From the NCBI RefSeq assembly GCF_029784135.1, contig NC_073744.1:70916593-70980592 (forward strand): a stretch of 64,000 nt of DNA, read 5' to 3'. Source of the stretch: Toxorhynchites rutilus septentrionalis. Its lineage: Eukaryota > Arthropoda > Insecta > Diptera > Culicidae. The position numbers and the translations under genes were made by a program. Every line of letters begins with the position of its first letter. The first letter of the stretch is position 1. This document shows positions 31,346 through 43,785 of this stretch, one piece after another. The notes beneath the pieces were generated by a model. The model worked only from the letters and a program-made list of their open reading frames with translations, had not been told where the DNA came from and ran no database searches.

Positions 31346-33650
31346 ATAAATATTAAAACCAGATCTCGACGTTTTATGCATTTTTAAGTCATTTGGCATC
31401 GAAAAAAAATTTCGATTTTCCAAATTTCCTAACACCACTAACTTTGCGGGTACGTTGTCGTGCTGTTATCACTCTATCGTGTCTTCGAGACCATTCTGGC
31501 AAAGATCAAGTTTATCAATTGCTGTTGGTAGCGATGTCGGTCGTGGTTTTCCCATTATTTCTGTAAGGACTTTTTCAATGATGATGCTTATTGTGTTAAC
31601 ATTTGATAACATTATTCAGCGCTTTTCATGGGCTTCAACAATTTCTACCAAAAGATTAATTACCAAATTTCGTTTGATTATAAAATAATACCCAAAGTAT
31701 TGAACAAGCGAATCGAATGAAATTATTTCGTTGTCCTGCATTCAATGATTATGTAAAAAGGTCTTATGTATATTTTCCCCAATATTCTCGAATGGACTTT
31801 TTATCCCCTGCTAATTTATTGAAATATGCTCGGAAACACATGAAAAGCGTTCTTGTCAGTAATAGAATTTGAAGTGTTATGGCGACGGAACAACGTCAAA
31901 TTCCTGTCTAAGCAGCATCCATTCGTCAGTCAACAGGCAGAAACCAAAACAACTTCAGCTATTGCTGCTGCTGCTGGTGGTGTTGCTTGGTTCAACGACT
32001 CAAGGGAATAAGTATGGCCTGAAAAGACGCAAAACACAGGTATAAAGATTAATAGTACACGTCGAATACGGCGGGAGTTGATGAACTGTTTTCACGGGAA
32101 AGTCAACAACTTTCAAGTATTTACCATCTCCCCGTCAAGGACTTTGCTCGCGCGACTTCCATTTCATCTTTCCGAAGGCGACAACGACAACATTTGCCGT
32201 GCTCACGAAACTTCTCCCATTCATTTTTGCCCCGCACCCACGCACCATCCCACGCAATCACGTCACCCCGCCCGCTGTATGTTTCATCCAGCCGTGATGC
32301 CACGAGCCCCGGAGTTTCGCGCGTCATCAGAAAACGGTATACATTTTCATTTTAATTTAATAATGTTTTATGAAAAATCTATAAATTTATGCTTACGTTT
32401 TTGTACTCCCGCTGACACGAACGCTGCCACCATGGGCCAAAGAATGGGCGCCAGCGCTCTCGGAGGAGTCTGCAGGGATAAATTGAGAAGTTTCATTACG
32501 TTGCCACGTTATTTTTTTCACACTTATTTCAAACTACAAATTTAACGAGTTTTCGAATACTATGTATCATCAGTATGATATTTTTTCAAGATCCCACGAT
32601 AAAATAAATCCGGTTACCCTGGGGAGGAGACGATGTAGAGAGTTTGAGCTTCATTTGGTGTAAAATGTGTTCCCAATATAGCGTAACCCCATCCTGCACT
32701 GCTCGCGGCTATTGAATTCAGCCATGAAACCATTACGTAGAACGCTGTTGAAATATGCTGCAAATTCAGATCCTCCACATCCACCGAAATCGAGTTAGCG
32801 TACGGTTTTCTAGCGAACCGTTTGTTCCCGATAGCTGGAATTTTAATTTAAAATCAGATATAATTTTTGAGGTTTTTGGGAGTCATAAATATAAAACTAT
32901 GATACGTTTGAAAGGTTCTTAAGCGCCAAACCGGATTGTACACATCATGATCCGAAGTGAACAGAACAGTTTACCATGGAAATGGAAGCGCTTTCGAAAT
33001 GGAATGTCGATATTTGGCTGAATAATAACGATAAATTGTTATTGAGAGCCGGATGCTGATGTTACTTCCTTGACATACTCATTAGTGTCACACATGTCAT
33101 GTGTCATGATTTCGGTTACCATTCGAGTTGCCAAGTTCAACGAGTTGTTTGTCATCCGAGTCATTATCCTGTTGAAATATAAACTTGTCTTCAAATTTCC
33201 AATTTCAGACTTCTCCTTTTAGATGTCAATGTACCTGTCAGCTATCATTGACGTTTAGAGATGAACCAGCCTTTGGCTGAAAATCTCTTTAATAAAGAAA
33301 AAAAAGACGGGTGGGTAATGTCGGGGACATAACCGGAGTGACGTAGTACTATACAAAGGGGACAGCTTTTGTTAAATATATATTTTAAATATATTGTTTT
33401 ATTTTCTTCTCCTACGTGAATACCTACCTATCTACCTGAAAAATGAATTAGTTTACTGTTTACTCGTTATGAACATGTTGGTGGTTGTGAAAAGAACCTT
33501 TGGCGTTGTGTTTTTGCGTTTTTTTTTCTGAAACCTTTGTACTTATCAACGCCGGGCAACTTTTGGCGTATGCACATATCGTACAATCAAAAAGATGACT
33601 GTGATAGGGAATACATAGGTAGGAAGGAAGGTATTGTATTATAGAGACTT
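31345..33650. other. Long stretch without a confident gene
   Basis: Mixed composition. A GCTGCTGCTGCTGGTGG run (31960-31985) and a GC-rich segment (32100-32340) could be host UTR or exon sequence, but no splice-consistent frame was found. A 155-codon ORF (32078-32545) shows no domain. At 33252-33306 an imperfect hairpin (AGAGATGAACCAGCC / GGCTGAAAATCTCT) runs into TTTAATAAAGAAAAAAAA and looks like a retroposon 3' end. Confidence 0.4.
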
Positions 33651-33659
33651 TAAACTTTT

Positions 33660-33900
33660 GCAGTTCATTCGTCTCTAGCCTTGAGAAAGGCCCTTTGAAA
33701 ACTCTACTCTATTCTACTCCAGCGCTACCACCTCCGCCCTCTTGCCTTGAGAAAGGCACTCGATCCCTCGCCGTCCAGCCCGTCCAGCAACGATGTTGTC
33801 CAGTCGGTGTCCACACAAAGAATCATCGTTACGGCAGCGGAGCGGGGATTTTTAAGCTGACTGGCTGGCTCGAGAATTACGCATGTGTGAGACTGCGACC
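33660..33900 (+). repeat. Repeat segment shared with 41215-41340
   Basis: CTCGATCCCTCGCCGTCCAG, CAACGATGTTGTCCAGTCG and a TCCACACAAAGAAT-like block match CTCGATCCTTCGCCGTTCAG, CACCGATGTTGTCTTGTCG and CCTCACGAAAAATGA at 41229-41297. A dispersed family whose class I cannot name. A GCAGTTCATTCG.CTCTA word occurs at 33660 and 33990. Confidence 0.55.
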
Positions 33901-34139
33901 AATGTTTCGTTAATTTTTTTTTCTTTTTCCTTTCCAATCGTGCTTCATTCTATTCTTTCTTTCTTTGTTTTTAAGAGGCTTTACACTTTGCAGTTCATTC
34001 GCCTCTACACATTCTATTTCGCTGCTGCTCTGGTTGCCCGTTTGGTCGGTACGATTTGAGGAGCACAAAATGGACCAATCAAAAATGGGCACATAGTGCA
34101 TTTGGACAATGCTTGATATTTCACAATTATTCAATTATT

Positions 34140-34350
34140 TATCTCAAGAAAAATGAAATGTTATTCGTTATGATAGATGCGTAGATATATTTCCTATCAA
34201 TTGATGCAAAAACCTTTGCGATCTATTGAGAAATGCTCGAGTTATAAGCGTTCCAAATATTGCATTTTTTCCTACTTGTTCAGTGCCTAGATTTCCATTT
34301 CACCCCCTATATCTTCCGGTTAGACGTAGTCCTACGTCAAAAAAAAGCTA
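34140..34350 (+). repeat. Dispersed repeat fragment (R2/R3)
   Basis: 34155-34225 matches the minus strand of 11396-11465. The segment ends in GACGTAGTCCTACGTC, the near-palindrome that edges several other copies. Confidence 0.55.
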
Positions 34351-35700
34351 TCATTGACCCATAGATTTTCTCCAATTTCATAGCCCACAATCCATGATGC
34401 TTTCTATCCAATGTCCACGATCTGCTGAACATTTCAGTCGAACAAAATATCCTTCAGATTCGAACAATCTCTGAAAGGGTGTCTGGGTTTGAAAAATGTC
34501 TTGTTTTTATGAAATATTTTTGACTTGCAAAACGTAGTAATTTGTCGACAGGAAACCAGTTAAAATTAAGTTCAGACGTCATACATGTGGATCTCCCCAA
34601 ATACTGACATTATAATCGTTCACTTACGTAACGACAAAAAAACCATTTTAAAGAGGGTCTCAGTAGTTATAACGATTGCGCCTGATCTACTAATATGTCT
34701 TTTCCGAGGCTAGAAGAAGTGAATGACTTTTGTAGTTTAAAGTTTCTATAATAGGAAAAGTCAATCAACATTCAAACAATTTCCGAAGATAGAATCGAAA
34801 AACTTAAGGGGGGTCCCTTTCTGGAAGGTAAAAAAATAATGAGTTTTCGTGATTTTTTTTCGGATGTTAGGAATAAAGTGAAGTGTTCAGGTATTTTGTT
34901 TATTGTTTAAGGTATATTTTAAGATGTATTTTCCATTTTTTTAATGCACGAATAATGATTATCACGTTTTTGACAGCTGGATGCGTAGATGCTATCTGAA
35001 AATCTGTACCTTGCTGGTGGTATCCGCAACGGGGTGTCACAATACCTAAAGCGTTGCATAGAGGTTTTTGAAAATTTAAAAAATTGACAAAATGGCGGCA
35101 ATTTTTGTTAAGAATGAGTTAGTTTTATGAAAAATCGCTGTTTAGTTGCTCATAGAAAATCGAAAAAAATAGATATCAAAAAATGGAAATGCTTTAGATA
35201 TGTCACTCTTACATGCTGATAAAAAATTTCAAATCGGTCGAGAAGATCTTGAGATATCGATACCACCAGCTGAAGAAACATGGTTTCGAGAAAAACGCGT
35301 TTAAAAATTCGTACAGCAATACTATATCCCTAGAGGTGACCTCAAACTTTTGGCTGTAACTGTTCAACGAAATCAAATATCGACAAATCCTTTTATGACA
35401 ACAGTGATGAGGGCATAAGCTTCCCAAAAATGCGAAACAAAAAAATTGGCAATGAACTTTCTATGAAAAATAATACATGAAAATTGTAAGAACAAGTTGC
35501 TCCAAAGTTTGTTGGTTTTTTATTTCAAACTTAAATATCTTTATACCCCCCTCCCAATATATTTTTTTTTATTTCAAATTAAATAATTTTTATTAACTGT
35601 TCCAATTAAACAATTTGTGAACTATAGTATTGCTGTGTCGAAGTCGGGGCTTAGGTATCTTTGCGCATTAAACTTCTCCTAAATTAATCTAGAAAGGACG
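34350..35700. other. Gene-free AT-rich stretch
   Basis: No coding potential. The wording around 35200-35400 (GGTCGAGAAGATCTTGAGAT, AAAACGCGTTTAAA, GGCTGTAACTGTTC) resembles non-coding transposon sequence also glimpsed at 7240-7400. Nothing more can be said. Confidence 0.4.
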
Positions 35701-35704
35701 AAAC

Positions 35705-35945
35705 AATTTGGACGTAGGACTACGCCTTTCATTTCTATTTTTTAGGGTGTAAGTTCAAAGTTTCGAAAACGTGAACGCTACGCCGGATAAACAAGATTCT
35801 GAGCGTTAATACCTTCTGAACAACTGGACGAAATGGTATGATAAACACTTCATTCGAAAGATAAAACGTCTACGCGTTATATTCTTTTTACTTATTGATC
35901 CTAAAACTTGTTTCAATATTTTTAAAATTGGTTTAAAAACAGACT
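35705..35945 (+). repeat. Dispersed repeat R3, copy
   Basis: Begins GGACGTAGGACTACGCCTTTC, then GTGTAAGTTCAAAGTTTCGAA, GAGCGTTAATACC and ATGGTATGATAAACACTTC. The same words in reverse order are on the other strand at 42025-42255, and the first 95 bp recur at 57993-58092. Non-coding. Confidence 0.7.
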
Positions 35946-35949
35946 ATTG

Positions 35950-37400
35950 AAATTGGTGCAATGGGCATTGGTGCGTCGAAAGCACCAGCATCGAAAAGGC
36001 TTGAGGCATTGAAGACAGCCGCCACACACAAACGCGCGTGCGCATCTCTTTTCGTTTGGTGGTCATCGAGTCAATTTTCTTAGAGCTTTTTTTCACATAA
36101 CATATCCTAAAACTAGATAGGTGTTTTTTTCGTTTTCGAGTAGTGATTTTTTCAAAAACTCATAACTTTCGAACTACTTGACCGATTCAGATGATCGATA
36201 TATAAAATTGAAATCAATGTCTTTGGGATCAGTTCTGCGAGGGCAAGAATGAATCATTAATCCATTATCGTCAATTCATTCTACAAAAAAAAAATCAGGG
36301 AGACCAAACCATTATACTAAACAATTATTTCTAAAATTTCACAGCATTCCAAAATAATATCTGAAGTCAAAAACAAGCGAATTGACTAAAATAACAACGT
36401 AGTCCTACGACAACAATGCAGCCGTGTCTTGGACACAACCTCCTATAATTTTAAATATCAGACAATTGTCCAAAAAACGCAAGACACATTGACTGGAAAG
36501 AATAGACGTACGCGATTATTCTAGCCATCAATTCCAGAGATGGTTTACCTCTTTTGGAGGCGTCTAACTTCCTTCCTCGTTTGAACCAGCAAAATCAAAG
36601 CTACAACATTTAAGGTAAACCGAACACTCAAGCCATGCCACTCAAGTATCTTGAGGTCTAGTTCGACACAAAAGTACGTAGGAGCCTATATTAGGTATCT
36701 GAGTAAAAAATGCCAATCAAGAATAAACTTTCTCCGTACAATTACCTGTATCTGTTGGGATGTATGCCCTCAACACACACCATGAATCTCGAGGTTTTAG
36801 CCAGCGTTCTCCACTAAAAGATCACTTCAATTTGTTATCTTTACGGATCCTCATCCGCTGTGTGGTTATTTAATAATTCTAAACAGCTGATCACTGATCA
36901 ATAGTCCATATCTTGAATTCGTCTCCATCTCCAATTCACCCATCTCCATGTTCCATGACCTGTTGAACACTGTTTCAGTGTAACGGATAGTCTAGGGTCT
37001 ATCGAAGCTGTTAGTTCAGTGGGGCAGGAATAGCACTCGCCGTACTTCCTTGAGAAGAAATTTTGAGTGCTTCATCCAGTCGCTGTTATGGCATCACCTT
37101 TGTCTTGGTCCCTTCATATTGCTCAATTTCGGGTACTGAGAGGGCTGACTCATTAGTGAAGAGGATTGGATTCAACACGATCTGCACCGGCACATTGGGT
37201 TGTTTTTGTATTGGGATATAATGAAAACCATTTCACCACTTTTGATTTCGCAAATGCTCTAGAAATATGTTTGTAAACATTGGAAATATGTTTGTATTGG
37301 GATTAACAGCTATCAAAGCAAATAGTGTGCTCAGGCCGGTGAAATGATCGTACCCGGGGCCTCATATTCCCTGAAATATTGAAAAATCTGAAAACTGAGA
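35950..37400. other. Stretch without a recognisable gene
   Basis: Short ORFs only. An ACGTAGTCCTACGAC word at 36400 belongs to repeat R3. I see no RNA gene. Confidence 0.4.
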
Positions 37401-38510
37401 TTAACGGATATTGCGAAACAAAACGATGTTAGCAATCAGGTTATCCGAATGCCGTTTAGTTCGTAATACACTCCAATACCAATCGTTGCCTTCTTCTCGC
37501 TGTGAACTTGACACGTTGCAATATGTCTTTCCTATCAAATGTTCACAAAAAATACATAACAAACAGAACCCGATATTAACCGTGGCACATCCCCCGGCAA
37601 TACAATTTTTTCTACGAAAAAGTTTTTCTTTGCCACTCATTTTTTTCCTGTTTTCAGTAGCGATTTCCTCGTTCGTTGGCTACCGCTTGTCTGTCACCAT
37701 CCATCCGATTCGGTTCGGTCGGGAAGAGGTGAATATGTATGCTCTTGTGAGCTACATTTCGATTCTGACACTATTTCTTTTTTCCCGTTCGTCGTCCAAG
37801 CCAACTCTTTTAGTCTCCACTTTCTTTGGTGTCGTTGCTGCTGCTGCTGCTGCTGTTGCATGTAAGGGGTTTTGTGTTCGGTGGAAATATTTCACAGCGT
37901 CAAATATGTTATCCCCCTAAAAGCTTCTGCCATGTGCACATGATGAAGAGTGAGCGAAAAAATATGTTTTCCTACCAGTGCAGTAGAATACGAACGGATG
38001 AATACACGAATTGGGGTGAAAAATCCATTGCAAATACCGGCCACCCCAAAGCGTAGACCTCTGGATCCAGGAACTCCATTCCGCATACTCCCACACACAT
38101 ACACACACGCCAGAGCGTTCGTAAAACAACTCTGTTTTTCATCGCGCAGAAAATATCGTTTCATAAATTTTATCGAACGCACATACATGCTAGAGGGTGG
38201 CAGTGAGCGGTTCGAGCGCGGAAGCAAAGGAATGAGAAGCAGAATGGAGATCCACAACAACGGCCGAACGAAGCACAAAAAAAATATTATTGAAAAAAGC
38301 AATCGTGTTTGTTAGCACAATTACCACTTACAAGGCGCCAACAGATGAGCCAGTTTGCGATGCGATGAGTGAGAAGAGATGGCTGAAAAAGTTATACGGT
38401 AGCATTACAACAGCTACCGAACACGTGGTGAGTACAGCTTGAAGCACTGATGTTGTTTTCGTACTCGAAAGTTGCGAATTGCTGAAGCAAGAGAAATGAT
38501 TTCTGACATC
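37400..38510. other. GC-balanced region, possible host non-coding exon, no confident gene
   Basis: Overlapping ORFs up to 169 codons on both strands (37411-37920 plus, 37892-38302 minus, 37950-38315 plus) have no recognisable domain. A GCTGCTGCTGCTGCTGCTGTTG run at 37834-37858 encodes poly-Ala in one frame. The composition hints at host untranslated sequence but gives no decision. Confidence 0.35.
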
Positions 38511-38514
38511 TGTT

Positions 38515-39263
38515 CTGCCGTTCTATGCATAGTTGTCCCATGTTCCAAATCAGCAACTGAGAAAAACGCATTCAAAGTTTTCTAGCATATTTGTCAACCA
38601 AAAGCTTTAAGCATTTCGGTTTAACAATACACTGGGTTTTTTATAAGCAGTAAAATATTGTTTAATGAAATGTGAAAAGATCCCCTCATTTGAATCAATC
38701 AATCTTGGTTACGGGCTTACAAATTCATGTCCCAGTCATGCCTAGAATATCAACAAGGGACAATTGAACTCGATGTTGTTTTTTGAAATACTGGGAACAA
38801 ACATTGAGTTTTTCCGTATTTTCCGAAAGATTATGCATAAAACATAGTTTTATGAAAGAGGGAATGATTTGCAATACTTTGCAGAATATGAATCACATTG
38901 TTATTAGACATTCGGTAGCAAGGTTTACACGTGTTCTGTTAAACTTTTTTTTTATTTGTTCGAGAATTTGTTCGTTCTTCCAAACCACAACTGAGTGCAT
39001 CAGCTCTGCTCAAAGCGTGCCATAAAATTCTTGTACTTGAAATGATTTATTTGACATGGATCTACTAAAAATACATGGTGGGACAGTTATGAATAGAATA
39101 TCAACATGGGACAATTGAGCTTGATGTTGTTTTATTAAAAGCTGGGAACAAACTAGGACTTTTTTTGTGGTTTTCTGGAAGATTGGACATAAAAACATCA
39201 TTTTGTGAAGAAAAGTGAAAATTGTCAAAAAGTAACATGGGACAACTATTCGTAGAACGGCAG
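38515..39263. mobile_element. Non-autonomous TIR element, copy A
   Basis: Left end CTGCCGTTCTATGCATAGTT GTCCCATG, right end the inverse (CATGGGACAACT ATTCGTAGAACGGCAG), with TGTT on both sides as a possible 4 bp duplication. Within are direct words shared with the next copy (CAGCAACTGAGAAAAACGC; GGGACAATTGAACTCGATG). 749 bp, no ORF. Confidence 0.75.
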
Positions 39264-39503
39264 TGTTATTCGGTAAAAACAACTGGCGATGGTACTGACA
39301 TTAGTGAGTGCGGGGTTGTTGCATGAATTTTTGTATGCTGAAAACAGTCAACCATCGTATGGATTCTATGACAAATTATCTTGTTCTTGCTTTGTGATCA
39401 CTTGTTCGCTAGCCCAGCCCTATTAAGGCTCTGCTTACCGAGGCTGGCGAAGTTCCTTTTGAATCCTTCCTTACTAGACACCTAGCCACTCGACCCATCC
39501 GTA

Positions 39504-40151
39504 CTGCGGTTTTACGCAAAGTTGTTCCATGTTCCAAATCAGCAACTGAGAAAAACGCATTCAAAATTTTCTAGCATATTTGTCTACCAGAAGTTTTAAG
39601 CATTTCGGCTAAGCAATACACTGGGTTTTTTATAAGCAAAAAACTATTGTTCAATGAAATGTGAAAATATCACCTTATTTGAATCAATCAATCTTGCCTA
39701 CGGGCTAAAAAAAATTCATGATGGGACAGTTATGCCTAAAATATCAACAAGGGACAATTGAACTCGATGTTGTTTTTGAAACACTGGGAACAAACAATGA
39801 GTTTTTTCGTGTTTTTCCGAAAGATTATGCATAATAACATCGTTTTATAAAGAAAGTAGTGATCTGCAATACTTTGCAGAACATAAATCTCATAGTTATT
39901 AGATATTCGCTAACAAGTGTACACGTGTTCTGTTAAGCTTTTTTTAATTGTGTTGGTTTTCAATGGTGGGACAGTGATGAATAGAATATCAACATGGGAC
40001 AATTCAGCTTGATGTTGTTTTTTTAAAGCTGGGAACAAACTTGAACTTTTTTTGGTGTTTTTCCGGAAGATTAGGAATAAAAACATCGTTTTGTGAAGAA
40101 AAGTAAAAATTGTCAAAAAGTATCATGGGACAACTATGCGAAGAACGGCAG
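39504..40151. mobile_element. Non-autonomous TIR element, copy B
   Basis: The same family and orientation as copy A, 240 bp downstream and 648 bp long. Left end CTGCGGTTTTACGCAAAGTT GTTCCATG, right end CATGGGACAACTATGCGAAG AACGGCAG. Internal words match copy A in order with small deletions. No clear target duplication. Confidence 0.72.
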
Positions 40152-40309
40152 TGTACTTCCACCAGAGCCAACAAGTGGCTTGATATTTGTCAAGTCACCC
40201 TTCCGACTATTACTCCCTTAAGTAGAGTCGATTATCGATCCTGGCATGCTCATACGCCAAAAAATTGACTGGTCAATTAAGAATGCTGTCAGTGTTGGAT
40301 ATCAACACC

Positions 40310-40465
40310 TCCAAACATTCACATTTTCTTACTAAACAATCCGTTCAAGGATTCAATCGCAGAACTGTAAATTGATTGATATGCTAATCGACCCTTTACA
40401 ATTTATCTTACCATAAATTTCCTAGTACTTCTAGCGAAGCTCGTCATTATATTGCCATTTAGATG
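40310..40465 (+). repeat. Foldback-type element fragment (copy 4)
   Basis: CCAAACATTCACATTTTCTTACTA, CAATCGCAGAACTG and ATTTCCTAGTACTTCTAGC match the left arm of the element at 7941 without its outer 30 bp. Confidence 0.6.
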
Positions 40466-40499
40466 ACAAATTCATCATCCCCCCTCCTTATTTGCAAAA

Positions 40500-40680
40500 A
40501 ACAGAAAGTGGGTTATATCTATGGTATAACCGCAATGGTGACGTAGGACTACCGTTGATTCAGTGATCCTTTGTTTGAAGTTGAATCGGAATCCATTCTG
40601 AATGAATAAATAAATGAATATTTGGGGGACTTAGAAAACGAGAGCGTTACGTTGGAGGTACAAGGTTTTATGCATACAAT
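40500..40680 (+). repeat. R2/R3 repeat fragments
   Basis: GTGGGTTATATCTATGGTAT and GACGTAGGACTACCGTTGA (R2) are followed by AACGAGAGCGTTACGTTGGA GGTACAAGGTTTT (R3). Two repeat edges are joined. Confidence 0.55.
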
Positions 40681-42000
40681 ATTGGATACGGTAATATCCT
40701 ACTGATGGGGAAGAATAATATTCAGAAGCTATCCTGTTAATTGCGATTGATTGAAAAATCACAAAACCAAATGTATTTGGTCACAGTGTTACATGGATAG
40801 AAACCATTAAAATAAACTCTTTCACATGAATGTATTTTTAAATTCCCAGAGGAACTGGCAGATTATTTTCAGTAACGATTAGATATTTCCATATTTTCCT
40901 CGATACTGGAAGCCCACCAGTGGTTAATGCTAATTCGATAACCACCTGTTAATAGTACTTGATTGAAAAATATTTGGTCACAGTGTTACATGGATAGAAA
41001 ACATCAAAATAAACTCTATCACATGAATGTAATTTTAAATTCCCAGAGGAACTGGCAGATTATTTTCCGGATCTTTCTCGATGCTGAATGGCATCCAAAC
41101 GGAAAGAATTCCGTGCGTGTATGTGTGTGTGTAGCGACTGCTTCGATGGTCACCTTCTCTTCTCCTGAAGGATCGGCTTCTCTGTGCTCCCTCACAGTTT
41201 CAAACAAACTGCTCGCGTTTCAGGGCAGATCTCGATCCTTCGCCGTTCAGCATCCTCAGCACCGATGTTGTCTTGTCGATGTCCTCACGAAAAATGAATG
41301 CGTCTCACCACCAGAATATCGCTTTAGTATGCTTTTTGTGCGTGATTGAATCGAGAGAAGGCGTGGTTTACGATGGCAATTTGGAAGGCAAACTAGAGGG
41401 GAATGAACTCTCTGAGCTCGGAACTTTCGGCGACTGAGCAATAATCGATTGCGGGCGCATACAATATTGGATACGGAAATATCCTACTGATGGGGAAGAA
41501 TAATATTCAGAAGCTATCCTGTTAATTGCGATTGATTGAAAAATCACAAAACCAAATGTATTTGGTCACAGTGTTACATGGATAGAAAACATTAAAATAA
41601 ACTCATTCACATGAATGTATTTTTAAATTCCCAGAGGAACTGGCAGATTATTTTCAGTAACAATTAGATATTTCCACATTTTCCTCGATACTGGAATTCC
41701 CAGAGGAACTGGCAGATTATTTTCCGGATCTTTCTCGATGCTGAATGGCATCCAAACGGAAAGAATTCCGCGCGTGTATGTGTGTGTGTAGCGGCTGCTT
41801 CGAGATCTTCCCGGGGAACCGTTTGTGGCATCACTCTCCTCCTGATGGATTCCCTTCTGGCCTAGGGTGCACAAACAGGCTCTTGATGACACCGTTCATC
41901 CGCACTTTCATGATAAACGAAGAGCTTCACCAAAACAGCGACAACATGCTCCAATCGCTGTACAATTAGAACTGAGTGGATTTCCGAGTGGCGCTCGCTT
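40672..42000 (+). repeat. Local tandem duplication, about 785 bp period
   Basis: 40672-40918 (GCATACAATATTGGATACGG ... CCTCGATACTGGA) recurs at 41457-41696 with few changes. The next block (CAGAGGAACTGGCAGATTAT ... GTGTGTGTAGCG) at 41040-41134 recurs at 41699-41793. The second unit lacks about 127 bp between the two blocks, and the copies diverge after the TGCTTCGA word. The CAGAGGAACTGGCAG word also occurs inside the first block, so the unit itself is built of shorter repeats. Short ORFs here are shadows. Confidence 0.75.
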
Positions 42001-42024
42001 GTATACCGATTGGTGATTTCAATA

Positions 42025-42262
42025 GCCTGTTTTGAAAGCAATTTTAAGACTATTGAAACAAGTTTTTGGATCAAAAAGTAACAAGTATAGAACGCGTAGA
42101 CATTTTATCTTTCGAATGAAGTGTTTATCATACCATTTCGTTCAGTTGTTTAGGAGCTATTAACGCTCAAAATCTCGGTCTCCGGCGTAACGCTTTCGTT
42201 TTCGAAACTTTGATTTTACACCCCGGTATAGAAATGAAAGACGAAGTCCTACGTCAAAAACT
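42025..42262 (-). repeat. Dispersed repeat R3, inverted copy
   Basis: Reverse complement of 35705-35945, ending in GAAGTCCTACGTCAAAAA beside the mariner remnant. Confidence 0.7.
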
Positions 42263-42264
42263 CA

Positions 42265-42526
42265 GACAGTCAGTTTCCGCAAGCCTGTTTTGAGGCCAAC
42301 TTAGTATCACCAACAACGTTTTGCATGGACCGGAATAGATGATAATCACTTGGAGCCAGGTCCGGACTATACGGTGGGTGCAATAGGATATCCCATCCGA
42401 GCTCCCGTAGCTTCTGGCGGGTCATCAAATATGTGTGAGGGCGAGCGTTGTCCTGGTGGAAAACAACACCATTCCTATTGGTCATTTCTGGCCGCTTCTG
42501 GTCAATCGCCTGCTTCAAACGGTCAA
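42265..42526 (-). pseudogene. mariner transposase, C-terminal part (split by BEL element)
   Basis: Minus-strand codons NIDRLKQAIDQKRPEMTNR, then FHQDNARPHTYL (second D) and YSPDLAPSDYHLF (third D), ending near KLASKQACGN. The missing upstream half lies at 49539-49975, on the other side of the 7 kb BEL insertion. The shared 5 bp GTCAA at the break shows that the two halves were continuous. Confidence 0.85.
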
Positions 42527-42973
42527 TGTTCAAAATTCGACACGATTTTTCGGATAATGCTGAAACGGTCTAAAAGGGTCTAACAAGTTCGAATGAAATT
42601 ATTCAACTAACTTATTTATTGGCGCGCCAGTTCAATTTATAGCTATACTTAATCTACAAAGACATTCAAATCTATTGTTTCGATACACCGCGGTTAACAA
42701 TTTCCAATGGATTCGATACAGCAACAAAGACGACGATGATGACACCTAACAATGTAGCGATGATGATGATGATGCCTGGTTGTGTTCTATTCGGTACTAT
42801 TGTTTCGTCACTGTTGTTTCGTCGCTGTTGTTTCGACACTGTTGCTTTAATACTGTTGTTTCGGCACTGCTGTTTCGACACTATTGTTTCGAGACTAATC
42901 TGCGTACGCTGATCGACACAAGGTAGAGTAGCTCATTACTGCCATCAACGATGGAAATTAATTTTCTCGAACA
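42527..42973 (-). repeat. 3' LTR of the BEL element
   Basis: 447 bp. Contains repeated TTGTTTCG words (42797-42890) and a GATGATGATGATG run. Differs from the other LTR at four positions. Confidence 0.92.
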
Positions 42974-43785
42974 TCCTCCGCCCGTTGAAAGGTACAGCTT
43001 TCTAAACTTTGATCAGGATCGATTGGGAGGAAACACAATTTCGAAACTGCTCGCTTCATGATTCCATTTTGAGTTTTGATGTTGACGACACGAACGACTC
43101 CATCCTTACCAGCAAATGTTTCGGTGATTCGACCAAGCAGCCACTTCTGTACTGGCATGTTGTCCTTCTTCACTAGTACAAGCTGGCCAATTTTTACAGC
43201 AACTTTCTTGTGCCACTTGAATCTTTCCTGTAGCGAAGATATATACTTTAGTTGAAATCGCGACCAAAAATGCTGAACGATGGCGGTGATGTGATCGAAA
43301 CGTGACCTTGGATGGTTTTGACCTTTGACTTCGGGCCGAGCGACAGCAGTTACCGGTCTGAAAATCAAAAAATGACCCGGCGTTAGAGGTTCCAGGTCTT
43401 CGGGATCATCGGACAGTTGTGTTATAGGACGTGAATTGAGAACAGCTTCTATACGGGCCAGGACAGTCGACATCTCTTCGAAACTGAGTGCTGCTCCTCC
43501 GGTCTGCTTTACGAGAAGCTCCTTAGTCTGCCGAATATTAGCCTCCCATATACCGCCGAAGTGTGGTGCCTCTGGTGGATTGAATCGCCATTCTATGCTG
43601 TTACCTTGGGAGTGCTGAATCTCGTTTTGGTTTTCTTGGCGATAAAAAAAATTCTCCCATTCTCGAAACAGATTTGCGGCCCCGACAAAATTTGTGCCGT
43701 TGTCCGTCCACACGGTTGTTGGCTTGCCTCGTCGACTGACAAACCGATCGAAAGCGGTCAAAAATGCTGCTGTAGGGTTCCCGGA
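42958..43785 (-). pseudogene. pol: BEL/Pao integrase, C-terminal two thirds
   Basis: The frame reads TAAFLTAFDRFVSRRGKP, then WTDNGTNFVGA (second catalytic D) and EAPHFGGIWEANIRQTKELL (third acidic residue region). A C-terminal domain follows, with TPGHFLIFRP and GQLVLVKKDNMPVQKWLLGR, typical of BEL/Pao. The zinc-binding part and first catalytic D are missing, cut at the MULE boundary (about 43785). The stop falls inside the 3' LTR. It cannot act as an integrase. Confidence 0.9.

Noticed and set aside
32078..32545. 155-codon ORF in a GC-richer segment
   Set aside because: No domain, composition changes within it, and another frame overlaps it.
37411..37920. 169-codon ORF, plus strand, with a poly-Ala run
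   Set aside because: No domain. It overlaps other ORFs on both strands, and the Ala run is a GCT simple repeat. No splice or start context supports it.
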